From Dehalococcoidia bacterium (GTDB lineage: Bacteria; Chloroflexota; Dehalococcoidia; UBA2979): 58,508 nucleotides of DNA. The notes below the pieces were generated by a model. That model saw nothing but the letters and a program-made list of their open reading frames with translations. It was not told where the DNA came from and made no database searches. Positions 8,306-19,312 of the stretch are shown one piece after another; the stretch's first letter is position 1; the number at the start of each line of letters is the position of its first letter. The stretch is from positions 1-58,508 of the forward strand of contig JANQNP010000053.1 of the NCBI GenBank assembly GCA_028279505.1. Direction: 5' to 3'. The position numbers and the translations under genes were made by a program.

Positions 8306-8866
8306 CTAGCTCGCGTGCAGTGGGCCGGGCGAGGTGGTGCCGCCGACGACCCGGTCGGTGACCTCGATGGTGGGGCCGCCGAGCAGGGCGACGCAGTCCG
8401 GGACCGCGCCGAAGATGCCTTCGAGGATCTGCGCGATCGCCTTCGGGTTGCCGGGAAGGTTGAGGATCAGCGCGCCGCCACGGGTGACGCCGAGCTGGCG
8501 GGAGAGGGCGGCCGTGAGCACGTACTGGTGCGAGACGGCACGCATCAGCTCCCCGAAGCCGGGCAGGACGCGGTCGGCGACCTCGAGCGTCGCTTCCGGT
8601 GTGACGTCCCGCGGGGCGGGCCCGGTCCCGCCGGTGGTGAGCACGAGCTGGCAGCCCTCGTCGTCGACCATGGCGCGGAGCGCGCCGGCGATCAGCTGCT
8701 GATCGTCAGGCACGAGGTGGGTGGTCGATTCCCAGGGGGACGCGATCGCGCCGCTCAGCCACTCGGCAACGGCCGGACCGCCGCGGTCCTCGTACTCGCC
8801 GCTGCTGGCGCGATCGGAAACCGTCAGGATGCCAACGCGCAGCGAGCCGTTATTGGGGGTGTTCAC
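8306..8866 (-). CDS. mogA: Molybdopterin adenylyltransferase, MogA/MoaB family
   Basis: 186 aa, GTG start. VGILTVSDRASSGEYEDRGG at the N-terminus and TTGGTGPAPRDVTPEAT at about residues 76-92 are the MoCF signature; the enzyme adenylylates molybdopterin before molybdate insertion. ILNLPGNPKAI toward the end is the second conserved block. It heads a minus-strand cluster with the NUDIX gene (three-base gap) and folE2. Supply of Mo cofactor matters in this genome because a large bis-MGD enzyme is encoded about 30 kb away. MoaB homologues are hard to separate from MogA by eye; the GxGP-A-P-RD spacing favours MogA. Confidence 0.85.
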   Translation of the reverse strand: MNTPNNGSLRVGILTVSDRASSGEYEDRGGPAVAEWLSGAIASPWESTTHLVPDDQQLIAGALRAMVDDEGCQLVLTTGGTGPAPRDVTPEATLEVADRVLPGFGELMRAVSHQYVLTAALSRQLGVTRGGALILNLPGNPKAIAQILEGIFGAVPDCVALLGGPTIEVTDRVVGGTTSPGPLHAS

Positions 8867-8901
8867 CCACCGATTCTACAGCGGGGCATGGACCGGCCCG
8901 A

Positions 8902-8907
8902 TATCCT
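8902..8907 (+). promoter_or_regulatory. Candidate -10 box for the methionine synthase pair
   Basis: TATCCT lies 54 bases before the ATG at 8961 in the 94-base gap between divergent mogA and the methionine synthase genes. No cobalamin or SAM riboswitch structure is visible, and the gap is too short for one. Confidence 0.3.
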
Positions 8908-8960
8908 TAACGTTCTACTCAACCGATAGATGTCACAGTCGGAACCGGAAGGAGGATGCG

Positions 8961-10021
8961 ATGGACCGAGCGGAACGTCTGGAGGCTCTGCGCGCCGCGA
9001 TGCGCGAACGCATCCTCGTGCTCGACGGTTCGTGGGGCGCCCTGCTGCAGGGCAAGGGCCTCGAGGAGGCCGACTACCGCGGCGAGCGCTTCGCCGATCA
9101 CCCACTGTCGCTGAAGAACGACGTCGACGTGCTGAACCTGACCCAGCCGGACATCGTGCGCGAGGTGCACGACGCCTACTTCGACGCCGGCGCCGACATC
9201 ACGACGACGAACACGTTTACCTCAACCTCGGTGACGCAGGAGGACTTCGGCCTCGACGGCGACTGCTACGAGCTGAACCTCGCCGGGGCGAGCCTGGCGC
9301 GGGAGCGGGCGGACGCCTGGACGGAGCGCACGCCGGAGAAGCCTCGGTGGGTGATGGGGTCGCTGGGCCCGACGAACAAGACGTCGTCCGTGGCGATCGA
9401 GGTCTCGAACCCGTCGATCCGCGGGATCGACTTCGACCCGCTGAAGGACGGGTACCTCGAGGCCGCGCGCGGCCTCGTCGACGGCGGCGCCGACATCCTG
9501 CTGATCGAGACGATCTACGACACGCTGAACGCCAAGGCCGCGATCGTGGCCGTCGAGGAGCTGCGCGAGGAGACCGGGCTCGAACTACCGATCATCCTCT
9601 CGTGGACCGCGACCGACCTCTCCGGCCGGAACCTCTCCGGGCAGACGGTCGAGGCGTTCTGGAACTCGATCCGGCACGCGAAGCCGCTGGCGGTCGGCCT
9701 GAACTGCGCCTTCGGCGCGGAGCAGCTGCGACCGAGCGTCGCCGAGCTGTCGCGGGTCGCCGAGGTGCCGATCGCCGCTTATCCGAACGCGGGGTTGCCG
9801 AACGACCTCGGTGAGTTCGATGAGACGCCGGAGATCACGTCGGCGCACCTGGGCGAGTGGGCCGAGAGCGGCTTCGTGAACCTGGTCGGCGGTTGCTGCG
9901 GGACGACGCCCGAGCACATCCGACAGATCGCGGCCGCAGTCGCGCGGTCGCAGCCGCGAGAGATCCCGGAAGCCGAGCGGCGGATGCGCCTCGCCGGGAT
10001 CGACGCATTCGAGGTCGTTTC

Positions 10022-10025
<4 letters not shown>
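8961..10025 (+). CDS. metH: Methionine synthase, homocysteine-binding subunit (split MetH, N-terminal part)
   Basis: 354 aa from ATG 8961, chosen because of the GGAAGGAGG ribosome site. This is the complete homocysteine-methyltransferase module of cobalamin-dependent Met[11 protein letters not shown] near the start, the zinc-ligand Cys in GLNCAFGA (about residue 250) and the Cys pair in [11 protein letters not shown] (about 315). It activates homocysteine as a zinc thiolate. In most bacteria it is fused to the pterin and cobalamin domains; here the reading frame stops at the inter-domain linker and the rest continues in another frame, with the stop codon overlapping a TTG start. The combined length, about 1260 aa, equals a normal MetH. 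Confidence 0.9.
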
Positions 10026-12742
<2,717 letters not shown>

Positions 12743-12794
12743 CGCGAGGATTCGCATCTTCCGCAAGCACGGTCCGCCAGAGCGATCCGAGCGC

Positions 12795-12800
12795 TACGAT
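12795..12800 (+). promoter_or_regulatory. -10 box of leaderless promoter for the CDF transporter
   Basis: TACGAT, seven bases, then ATG at 12808. The distance puts the expected transcription start on the A of the start codon. There is no Shine-Dalgarno in between. Confidence 0.5.
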
Positions 12801-12807
12801 CCGGCGC

Positions 12808-13923
12808 ATGAGCGAGCATCGACACGCCCCTCAGGACGCCTCGGAAGAAGGCGCCGAGGAGCACAGTCACGAACACGAACACGGGCATGCCCACGAGGTG
12901 CATGACCACGAGCATGGCGAGAGCCGGACGCGACGAGTGCTGCACGACCTGGGGCACCTCGTCCCGATCTTCCACCGGCATCCGGAAGGGGGCGCCGGAG
13001 CGGCCATCGAGACGCACGAGCGCGGCATCTGGGCGACGAAGATCGGACTCGCGGGGCTGGGCGCGACGGCGCTGCTGCAGCTGGGCGTCGTGGCGCTCAC
13101 CGGGAGCGTCGCGCTGCTCGCGGACACTGCGCACAACTTCACCGACGCCGCCACCTCGATTCCGCTCTGGATCGCGTTCGCGCTGGCACGACGCGGCGCA
13201 AACGATCGGTATCGCTACGGGTACGGCCGGCTCGAGGACCTGGCGGGTGCCGCCATCGTGCTGATGATCCTCGGAAGCGGCCTCTGGATCGGCTACGAGA
13301 GCGTTTCGAGGTTGATCGATCCCCAGCCGGTCGAGCGCCTCTGGCTGGTCGCGGTCGCGGCCGTGATCGGCTTCGCTGGCAACGAGCTGGTCGCCCGGTT
13401 CCGCATCCGCATCGGCCACGAGATCGACTCGGCGGCGCTGGTCGCCGATGGCCAGCACGCGCGAGCCGACGCGCTCACCTCGCTCGCCGTGCTGCTCGGG
13501 GCACTTGGCGTATGGGTCGGCTGGCCGCTCGCCGATCCGCTCGTCGGCCTGTTGATCGCCCTCGGGATCGTCTTCCTCGCCTACCACGCGGGGCGCGAGG
13601 TCTGGGCGCGGCTGACGGACGCGGTCGACCCCGCGCTCGTCGCCTCCTACGAGGCGGCCGCCGCCGAGAGCGACGGTGTGGAACAAGTCGCCGACCTCAG
13701 AGCGCGCTGGGTCGGGCACACACTCCACGTGGAGACGACGATCGTGGTCAACGAGGATCTCTCGACCGCCGCGAGCCATGCCGTTGCGGAGCAGGCACGA
13801 CACGCCCTGCTCCACGCGCACCCTCGGACCCGCAGCGTGAGCGTGCACGTGAACCCGTGCGGCCACGGCGGAACCGACCACCACGCCCCAACGGCCCACC
13901 ACCGGGTCGAGCCCGCCGCCTGA
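12808..13923 (+). CDS. Cation diffusion facilitator, CzcD/ZitB-like metal exporter
   Basis: 371 aa from ATG 12808; readings further upstream overlap the methionine synthase frame. Residues 10-45 are packed with His and Glu (several HEH/HDHEHG stretches), a typical cytoplasmic metal-binding tail. Six membrane helices follow, with ALLADTAHNFTDAAT in TM2 and VADGQHARADALTS in TM5 carrying the HxxxD metal-site residues of the zinc/cobalt-type CDF proteins. The C-terminal cytoplasmic domain (about 290-350) has WVGHTLHVETTIVV. A second His-rich tail ends the protein. It probably moves Zn2+, Co2+ or Cd2+ out by proton exchange. Its place after methionine synthase may be fortuitous. Confidence 0.9.
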   Translation: MSEHRHAPQDASEEGAEEHSHEHEHGHAHEVHDHEHGESRTRRVLHDLGHLVPIFHRHPEGGAGAAIETHERGIWATKIGLAGLGATALLQLGVVALTGSVALLADTAHNFTDAATSIPLWIAFALARRGANDRYRYGYGRLEDLAGAAIVLMILGSGLWIGYESVSRLIDPQPVERLWLVAVAAVIGFAGNELVARFRIRIGHEIDSAALVADGQHARADALTSLAVLLGALGVWVGWPLADPLVGLLIALGIVFLAYHAGREVWARLTDAVDPALVASYEAAAAESDGVEQVADLRARWVGHTLHVETTIVVNEDLSTAASHAVAEQARHALLHAHPRTRSVSVHVNPCGHGGTDHHAPTAHHRVEPAA

Positions 13924-13942
13924 CGAGGATCTGGCCGCTGCT

Positions 13943-14407
13943 TCAGCCGCGCGATGCCCGTGCGCGATGCCAGGCGTTCGAGGACTCCATGGACTCGTGG
14001 AACCAGACGACCTGGATGGCCCAGTCGTTCAGATAATCCTCGATGATGTTGCGCAGCCCATCCGTTCGCGGTGGCGACGGATAGATCATCCCGGGCGACA
14101 CGTTGATACCGCTGTCCACGTACTGGTCGATGTAGCGCCAGAGCTGACGGCGATGAGAGCCGAGCAGCTTGATGCGGTTCTTCGGTTTGATCGTGTCCCA
14201 GTCGGTCGACTTGATCTCGACAATCGATACGAAGTCACCGAGCTCGTTCACCAGGATGTCGAGGCGGCTTCGTCGGGCGACGCCCGCGATCTCGCCAGGA
14301 ATGGTGAACTCCGGACACGGCGTGCCGTCCTTCGTGTCTGTCAGCCACTCGTCCTGAACCAGCTTGTGGAACGCCTTGCCGCGCCGCAGGATCTCCGGCT
14401 CGGGCAC
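13943..14407 (-). CDS. Uncharacterised protein with PD-(D/E)XK nuclease-like motif
   Basis: 154 aa if the GTG at 14407, five bases after the metF stop, is used; no ATG is available nearer than mid-protein and upstream codons run through metF. RRSRLDILVNELGDFVSIVE followed by IKSTDWD contains an Asp, then an E-x-K on the next strand, the active-site layout of PD-(D/E)XK nucleases, and QLWRYIDQYV after it fits the usual Q-x-x-x-Y helix. The protein is short for a complete enzyme, so it may be a degraded or minimal nuclease of the Cas4/RecB-like kind, or a non-catalytic relative. It lies downstream of metF on the same strand, with no defence genes beside it. Confidence 0.55.
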   Translation of the reverse strand: MPEPEILRRGKAFHKLVQDEWLTDTKDGTPCPEFTIPGEIAGVARRSRLDILVNELGDFVSIVEIKSTDWDTIKPKNRIKLLGSHRRQLWRYIDQYVDSGINVSPGMIYPSPPRTDGLRNIIEDYLNDWAIQVVWFHESMESSNAWHRARASRG

Positions 14408-14412
14408 GACGA

Positions 14413-15276
14413 CTACACCGTCTCGACGAGTCCGAGCGCGTCGTACAGATCGGTCGTCGCCATCCACCGGTTCATTGGATAGAAGTGGATGCCCGGCGCG
14501 CCGGCATCGAGGAGTTCGCGCGCGAGGTTGGCCGCGTGCTCGACACCGATCGCGCGGCCCTCGGCTGGCGTCTCGGCACCCTCGAGGCGTGCGCCAAGTT
14601 CGGTGGGGAACGTGCCGCCCGCCATCTCGACCATGCGGCGAGTCTGCGCCGGATTGGTCACCGGGATGACGCCCGGGATCACCGGGGTGGTCACCCCCCG
14701 GGCGGCCATGTCCTCCATGAAGTCGATGTAGTGCCGGGCCTCGAAGAAGAACTGGCACATCGCGAAGTCGGCCACTTTGAGTTTGGCGGCCTGGTGATCG
14801 CGGTCGGCCTCGCGACTGGTCGCGAGCGGGTGGCCCTCGGTGTGAGCGGCCACGCCGATCGAGAACTCGGTCAGCTCGCGGACGAACTCGACGAGCTCGA
14901 CGGCGTAGCGGAAGTCGCCTTCGGGGAGGACTCGGCCGTCGGCCGGCGGGTCGCCGTGGAGCGCGAGCAGGTCGGTGACGCCGTCCGCTTCGTAGGTGCG
15001 GAGGAGGGCTTCGATCTCCGCCTTCGTGTGGCCGATACAGGTGAGGTGCGGCAGCACCTGCGCGCCGAAGCGGCTGCGAATGTCGTGGACGATCTCCTCC
15101 GTGCGCTCGCGGCTCGTGCCACCGGCGCCATACGTGACCGAAACGAACGACGGCTCGAGCGGCATCAGGTGGTCAAGCGTGCGCGCGAGCTGCCGGTCCC
15201 CCTTCTCGTTCCGAGGTGGGTAGAACTCGAGGGAATAGGTGGGGCCTGCCTGCAGCAGGGCTGGGATCGTTGGCAC
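14413..15276 (-). CDS. metF: Methylenetetrahydrofolate reductase
   Basis: 287 aa from the GTG at 15276, chosen because the protein then begins just before the conserved TYSLEFYPPRNEKG block; longer readings start in the upstream gap. MetF reduces 5,10-methylene- to 5-methyl-tetrahydrofolate with FAD. Signatures are SVTYGAGGTSRERTEE (about 47-62), HLTCIGHT (about 77-84), LALHGDPP and FFFEARHYIDFMEDM (about 180-194), all parts of the TIM-barrel flavin site. Its product feeds the split methionine synthase encoded nearby. The gene overlaps nothing, but the nuclease-like gene follows by five bases, suggesting one transcript. Confidence 0.93.
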   Translation of the reverse strand: MPTIPALLQAGPTYSLEFYPPRNEKGDRQLARTLDHLMPLEPSFVSVTYGAGGTSRERTEEIVHDIRSRFGAQVLPHLTCIGHTKAEIEALLRTYEADGVTDLLALHGDPPADGRVLPEGDFRYAVELVEFVRELTEFSIGVAAHTEGHPLATSREADRDHQAAKLKVADFAMCQFFFEARHYIDFMEDMAARGVTTPVIPGVIPVTNPAQTRRMVEMAGGTFPTELGARLEGAETPAEGRAIGVEHAANLARELLDAGAPGIHFYPMNRWMATTDLYDALGLVETV

Positions 15277-15388
15277 GGCGGTGGGCTCCAGGTACGAGGT
15301 ACAGGGTAGCGAGCGGGTGGTCGAGTCGGCGTCAGGGTCTCGCCCACGCTCACGACGGTCGGCGACAGCGCCCGGCTGAGGAGCCCGA

Positions 15389-15904
15389 CTAGTCGGCCGG
15401 GGCGAACTCTTCGATCTCGACCGACAGCTCGGAGCCGGAGATGCGGAGCCAGGCGACGGTGCCCGGAACGAGGAACGAGGGGTAACCCTGGCCCGCGTTG
15501 ACGAAGCGGACACCCTCGACGACCTCGTCGAGCGGGACGTGAATATGACCGAAGCAGATCACGTCGAGCTTGCCGACCTCATCCTCGGGAAAGTCGGGGA
15601 GCAGCCGCTCCGAGGGGAACTCCTCGCGACCCCAGTACGGGTGGATGAGCCCGATGCGGATGTCGTCAACCTCGAGGATCTCCCGCTGCGGGAGCGCCTG
15701 GCGCAGCTCGACGGGGTCGGAGTTGCCGTGGACCACCAGCGAGCGTTTGGCCTCCGCCTGGAAGCCTTCGACCACGTCCGCGTGCACCCAGTCGCCCGAG
15801 TGGAGCGCGATGTCCGCCGCGCGCGCCGCGCGGCGCAGCTCGGGGTGAGCTTCGTCCCAGCTGCGGATGTGGGTGTCACCCACGAGGAGAACGCTGGTCG
15901 TCAC
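15389..15904 (-). CDS. YfcE/MJ0936-type metallophosphoesterase
   Basis: 171 aa from a GTG at 15904 that shares GTGA with the pyrC stop. LLVGDTHIRSW (D-x-H), HSGDWVHADV (GD), VVHGNSDPVEL (GNxD) and CFGHIHVPLDE (GHxH) are the complete calcineurin-like metal-binding set, in the right order and spacing for the small YfcE-type phosphodiesterases. The enzyme is cytosolic and hydrolyses phosphodiester bonds of an unknown substrate using two metal ions. Overlap with pyrC implies translational coupling, though no metabolic link between the two is obvious. Confidence 0.85.
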   Translation of the reverse strand: MTTSVLLVGDTHIRSWDEAHPELRRAARAADIALHSGDWVHADVVEGFQAEAKRSLVVHGNSDPVELRQALPQREILEVDDIRIGLIHPYWGREEFPSERLLPDFPEDEVGKLDVICFGHIHVPLDEVVEGVRFVNAGQGYPSFLVPGTVAWLRISGSELSVEIEEFAPAD

Positions 15905-17256
15905 GAGGCGCGGCCGTCCAGCCCACGGATGTCGTGGACGATCTCCCCGCCGAAGACCGTGACGACCGCGCGGCCGACCACCTGCTCGCCGATCAGCGGC
16001 GTGTTGTGGCTCCGCGACTGGAGCGTGTCGACGCTGACCGTCCACATGTCGCCCGGGTCGATGACGGCGACGTCGCCCGGGGCGCCGACGGCGAGGGTTC
16101 CGAGGCCCGGCAACCCGAGTTGTTGGTCGAGGTGCCAGGCGCGCACCGGACCGAGGGTGAGGCGCTCGATCGCCACGCTCAGCGGAACGTGCCCGTTGTC
16201 CACGAGGCTCATGACGTACGGGATCGCGGTCTCGAGCCCGACCATCCCGGGTGGCGCTTCCTCGATGGCGCGCGCCTTCTCGTCGGGCTGGTGGGGCGCG
16301 TGGTCGGTCGCGATCGCGTCGATCGTCCCGTCGGCGAGGCCGGCGATACAGGCATCGACGTCGTGTTGGTCGCGGAGCGGCGGATTGCACTTGGCGTCGG
16401 TGTTGTAGGGCTCGTCGCCGATCACGTGGAGCAGCGCCTGCTGCGTGAGGACGAGGTGATGTGGCGTGACCTCGGAGGTGACGTGCAGACCTCGTTCCTT
16501 GGCATCGCGGATCAGGGCCACGGCCCCCGCGGTCGTGACGTGCTGGATGTGAGCGTGGCCGCCGGTGAGAGCAGCCAGGGCGATGTCACGTGCGACCGCG
16601 GCGTTCTCACCGCCCGCCGGCCGGCCGGCAACCCCGAGCTGGGTGGCGACCGGACCGAGGTGGATCAACCCACCGTCCACCAACGCGGGCACCTCGCAGT
16701 GCTGGGCAATCGGGAGTCCGAGGATCGCGGCACGCTCGTAGCCGGCCTGCATGAGGTGCGTGTCGTCGACGAAGTCCCCGTCGTCGGTGAAGGCGACGAC
16801 GCCCGCGTCAGCGAGCTCGTCGAGCGCGGCCAGTTCGTGGCCCTCACGGTCCTGAGTGATCGTGCCGGTCGTGACGAGGCGGACGACGCCCTCCTCGGCG
16901 GCCCGTCGACGCGCGTCCTCGACGCGCTTGCGCCGGTCGAACGGTGGATCGGTGTTCGGCATCTGGCAGACCGTGGTGAAGCCGCCGGCGGCCGCGGCCG
17001 CCGTGCCGGTCTCGATCGTCTCCTTGTGTGACTGCCCTGGGGTGCGGAAGTGGACGTGCAGGTCGACGAAGCCGGGGCTGACGATCAGGCCGGTGGCGTC
17101 GATGCGGTCCGCGCCCGGGACCGCGTGGGCGGCGCCCTCGCCGACATGGGTGACGCGACCGTCCTCGACGACGACGTCGGCGATCTCGTCGCGACCGGAG
17201 GCCGGGTCGACGACGCGGCCGTGGACAATCGCGAGCGGTGAAGGCGCGTCTGGCAT
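15901..17256 (-). CDS. pyrC: Dihydroorotase, class I
   Basis: 451 aa, ATG 17256. It catalyses ring closure of N-carbamoyl-aspartate to dihydroorotate in pyrimidine synthesis. Evidence: PGFVDLHVHFRTPGQSHKE (HxH plus substrate Arg), AGGFTTVCQMPNTDPP, the metal His in AQHCEVP and HAHIQHVTT, and AIATDHAPHQPDEK carrying the catalytic Asp. The length and the leading amidohydrolase beta-sandwich (HGRVVDPASGRDE) fit class I PyrC rather than an allantoinase, though amidohydrolases are a confusable superfamily. No other pyr gene is adjacent. The sequence TACAAA followed by seven bases sits before the ATG, so a weak leaderless promoter is possible. Confidence 0.88.
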   Translation of the reverse strand: MPDAPSPLAIVHGRVVDPASGRDEIADVVVEDGRVTHVGEGAAHAVPGADRIDATGLIVSPGFVDLHVHFRTPGQSHKETIETGTAAAAAGGFTTVCQMPNTDPPFDRRKRVEDARRRAAEEGVVRLVTTGTITQDREGHELAALDELADAGVVAFTDDGDFVDDTHLMQAGYERAAILGLPIAQHCEVPALVDGGLIHLGPVATQLGVAGRPAGGENAAVARDIALAALTGGHAHIQHVTTAGAVALIRDAKERGLHVTSEVTPHHLVLTQQALLHVIGDEPYNTDAKCNPPLRDQHDVDACIAGLADGTIDAIATDHAPHQPDEKARAIEEAPPGMVGLETAIPYVMSLVDNGHVPLSVAIERLTLGPVRAWHLDQQLGLPGLGTLAVGAPGDVAVIDPGDMWTVSVDTLQSRSHNTPLIGEQVVGRAVVTVFGGEIVHDIRGLDGRAS

Positions 17257-17352
17257 CCGCTCGTTTGTACACGCGGGGTCGCCACCGAACCAGCACCAGC
17301 GGCGCCCCCGACCCTGACCGCGCCGACGCGCATCGTCGCGCCGCGTGGCCCC

Positions 17353-17358
17353 TACACT
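17353..17358 (+). promoter_or_regulatory. -10 box of leaderless promoter for the PHP protein
   Basis: TACACT, six bases, then ATG at 17365. No ribosome-binding sequence fits in the gap. It points away from pyrC, whose own start is 108 bases to the left. Confidence 0.45.
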
Positions 17359-17364
17359 GAGACC

Positions 17365-18144
17365 ATGACCAACGAGGCCCCCAACCCGACCCGGCCAGGC
17401 CGCGCCGACCTGCAGGTGCACACCGCCCACGGTGACGCGATGGGCGACGCCACCGAGATCTTCGATGCCGTCGAGGCGGCCGGCTTCCTCGATGTCGTCG
17501 CGATCACCGATCACGACGACGTGCAGGGGGCGCTCGTCGCGCGCGAGGTCCACGCGCGGGGTAACTACTCGTTCGACTTCGTGACCGGCATCGAGGTGAC
17601 GACGCGGCAGGGTCACCTGCTGGCGCTCTGGGTCGATCAACCGGTCCGGTCGTTCCGCTCGCTCGAGCAGACCATCGCCGAGATCCACGCGCTCGGCGGG
17701 CTGGCGGTGGTCCCCCATCCGTTCTCGATGCTGACCCGCTCGATAGGGCGGCGTCGTCTGGAGCGGAATCTGGCGATCGCGGATCCGTCGGTGCACCCGG
17801 ACGGCATCGAGCTGGCGAACCCAACCTCCTTCGGCTGGGACACCCGCCGCGCGCGCCAGCGAAACGCCGAGCGCTGGCGGCTGGCCGTCACCGGCGGCTC
17901 CGACGCGCACTTCACCGAGCTGCTCGGCGCGGCGTACACGACGTTCCCAGGCCGGACCGGCGCCGACGCCAGAGCAGCCATCGAGGCGCACACGTCGGAC
18001 GGCGTCCTGGGCAAGCGGGTATCGATGGCGGAGATCGGCGTGCGCCAGCTGGCGCACCAGCAGGTGCGCGGGCTGAGCGTGACGCCCCGCAAGGTGCTGG
18101 GCCCGCCGCTGCGACGCGCGCGGGCGCGGCTCACGAGGCGCTAG
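17365..18144 (+). CDS. PHP-domain metal-dependent phosphoesterase-like protein
   Basis: 259 aa. ADLQVHTAHGDA (HxH), VVAITDHDDVQGA, GLAVVPHPF and VTGGSDAHF are the four PHP-domain metal-binding motifs in order, as in the YciV/TrpH-like phosphoesterases. The fold binds two or three metals and cleaves phosphodiester or phosphomonoester bonds; nothing in the sequence identifies the substrate. The last 30 residues are very rich in Arg. The coding region begins right after a -10-like TACACT box. A short gene of unknown function starts 16 bases after its stop, so the two may form a small operon. Confidence 0.8.
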   Translation: MTNEAPNPTRPGRADLQVHTAHGDAMGDATEIFDAVEAAGFLDVVAITDHDDVQGALVAREVHARGNYSFDFVTGIEVTTRQGHLLALWVDQPVRSFRSLEQTIAEIHALGGLAVVPHPFSMLTRSIGRRRLERNLAIADPSVHPDGIELANPTSFGWDTRRARQRNAERWRLAVTGGSDAHFTELLGAAYTTFPGRTGADARAAIEAHTSDGVLGKRVSMAEIGVRQLAHQQVRGLSVTPRKVLGPPLRRARARLTRR

Positions 18145-18160
18145 TCACCCGGGAGGCGCG

Positions 18161-18394
18161 ATGCCGGCGATCGAGAACCCCGCGCTGGTACGCGACCTGA
18201 TCGCGTGGGTGGCCGACGAGCCTCGGCCCTACCTCGAGGTCATCGAGGCGTGGCACACCCACTGCCCGCGACTACCAGTCTGGGAGGACGCGCTCGAGCA
18301 CCAGTTCGTGCTCCGCGAGCGCGGTACCGACGGCGAGCTGGTCGTCCGCGCCTCCGACAGCGGAATGCGCTACCTCCGAGGTCCTCGCCCCTAG
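18161..18394 (+). CDS. Small conserved-looking protein of unknown function
   Basis: 77 aa. GGGAGGCGCG precedes the ATG as a ribosome site, and the reading frame follows the PHP gene closely. The sequence has a Trp-rich middle (DLIAWVADEPRPYLEVIEAW, then CPRLPVWEDAL) and an end rich in Arg. Helix-turn-helix-like spacing is conceivable but not demonstrated. It has no signal peptide or membrane segment. Small proteins with a similar Trp/Cys-Pro-Arg pattern occur near acyl-CoA genes in other bacteria as far as I recall, which is weak support. Function unknown. Confidence 0.6.
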   Translation: MPAIENPALVRDLIAWVADEPRPYLEVIEAWHTHCPRLPVWEDALEHQFVLRERGTDGELVVRASDSGMRYLRGPRP

Positions 18395-18405
18395 CCCCCC
18401 GGCGG

Positions 18406-18490
18406 CTAACCCCTCGTCGGCCCCAGCCCGCGGGCGGCGATGATGTTGCGCCGTCCCTCGGAGGTCCGGCCCCGGATCGTGGCCGGCCGA
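18406..18490 (-). pseudogene. Decayed 3' end of an acyl-CoA dehydrogenase gene
   Basis: Read leftward, this segment encodes ATIRGRTSEGRRNIIAARGL followed by a few residues and a TAG stop. The intact acyl-CoA dehydrogenase at 19313-20524 ends ATIRGGTSEVQRNIIATRGL and also stops with TAG. Over about 81 bases from each stop codon I count roughly ten mismatches and no gaps. Homology ends abruptly at the left boundary of the crotonase gene. It is the remnant of a second copy, probably from a tandem duplication or deletion. No start codon or rest of the gene is present. Confidence 0.7.
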
Positions 18491-18497
18491 GGACCCG

Positions 18498-19277
18498 CTA
18501 GTGGATATCGGGGATCTCGACGGGCGACCAGACGGGATCGCGCTTCTCGGCGAACGCGCGGGGGCCCTCGGTGGCGTCGGGCGTCGTGCGCATGAGGCGG
18601 GCGAGGCTGAAGCCGACCTTGAGGCTCTCTGCCATGGTCGCGGCGTCGCGGCCGCGGATGGCTGCTTCTTTCGTGAGGCGGACAGCGGCGGGGGAGTTGC
18701 GGAGGATGCGGTGCGCGTACTGCTCGCAGGCCTCGAGTAGCTCTTCGCGGGGAACGACACGGTTGACCAGGCCGATGCGATAGGCCTCGGCGGCGTCGAC
18801 GCGCTCGCCGGTGAGCAGCATCTCCATGGCGAGCGCCCAGGGGATGGACCGCGGGAGTTGCGAGGCGCCGGTGGACGCGATGACGCCCCAGCGAGTCATG
18901 GTCATGCCGAAGCTGGCGTCCTCCGCGGCGACGCGGATGTCGCAGGGAAGCACGAGGTCGATTCCCGCGGCGAGACAGTGTCCGTGGATGCCGACGACGA
19001 TCGGCTTGAAGACGTCAATGCCGTGGCCAAGGCTGAGCGTGGGTCCTTGCGGCGGTTCGTCAGTGGGGCCGGCTCGATCCTTCAGGTCGGCGCCGGCGCA
19101 GAAGGAGCGGCCGTTCGCGGTGAGGATCGCGACCCAGGCATCCGGATCGGCGTTGTAGCGGTGCCAGGCGCTGGCAAGGGCCTGGCTCAGCTCACGGTTC
19201 AGCGCGTTGAGGGCATCCGGCCGGTTCAGTGTGATGTAGGCGATGTGATCGCGAGTCTCGTATTCGACGACCGGCAA
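18498..19277 (-). CDS. Enoyl-CoA hydratase/isomerase family protein
   Basis: 259 aa from a TTG start (19277) with a GAGGAG ribosome site. AYITLNRPDALNALN and SFCAGADLKDRAG form the crotonase oxyanion-hole and CoA-binding blocks, followed by GHCLAAGIDLVLPCDIRVA. The region that normally carries the catalytic Glu residues reads FGMTMTRWGVIASTG, without Glu at the usual places, so dehydratase activity is uncertain; other acyl-CoA chemistry is possible. The gene follows the acyl-CoA dehydrogenase on the same strand (35-base gap), indicating a three-gene operon with the nitroreductase. The remnant of a second dehydrogenase lies immediately downstream. Confidence 0.8.
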   Translation of the reverse strand: MPVVEYETRDHIAYITLNRPDALNALNRELSQALASAWHRYNADPDAWVAILTANGRSFCAGADLKDRAGPTDEPPQGPTLSLGHGIDVFKPIVVGIHGHCLAAGIDLVLPCDIRVAAEDASFGMTMTRWGVIASTGASQLPRSIPWALAMEMLLTGERVDAAEAYRIGLVNRVVPREELLEACEQYAHRILRNSPAAVRLTKEAAIRGRDAATMAESLKVGFSLARLMRTTPDATEGPRAFAEKRDPVWSPVEIPDIH

Positions 19278-19312
19278 GGGGCGCTCCTCAGTACGGCGTC
19301 CAGTCCGGGCGG

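Noticed and set aside
8867..8960. Cobalamin or SAM riboswitch upstream of methionine synthase
   Set aside because: Only 94 bases are available and neither conserved box nor a long paired structure is visible.
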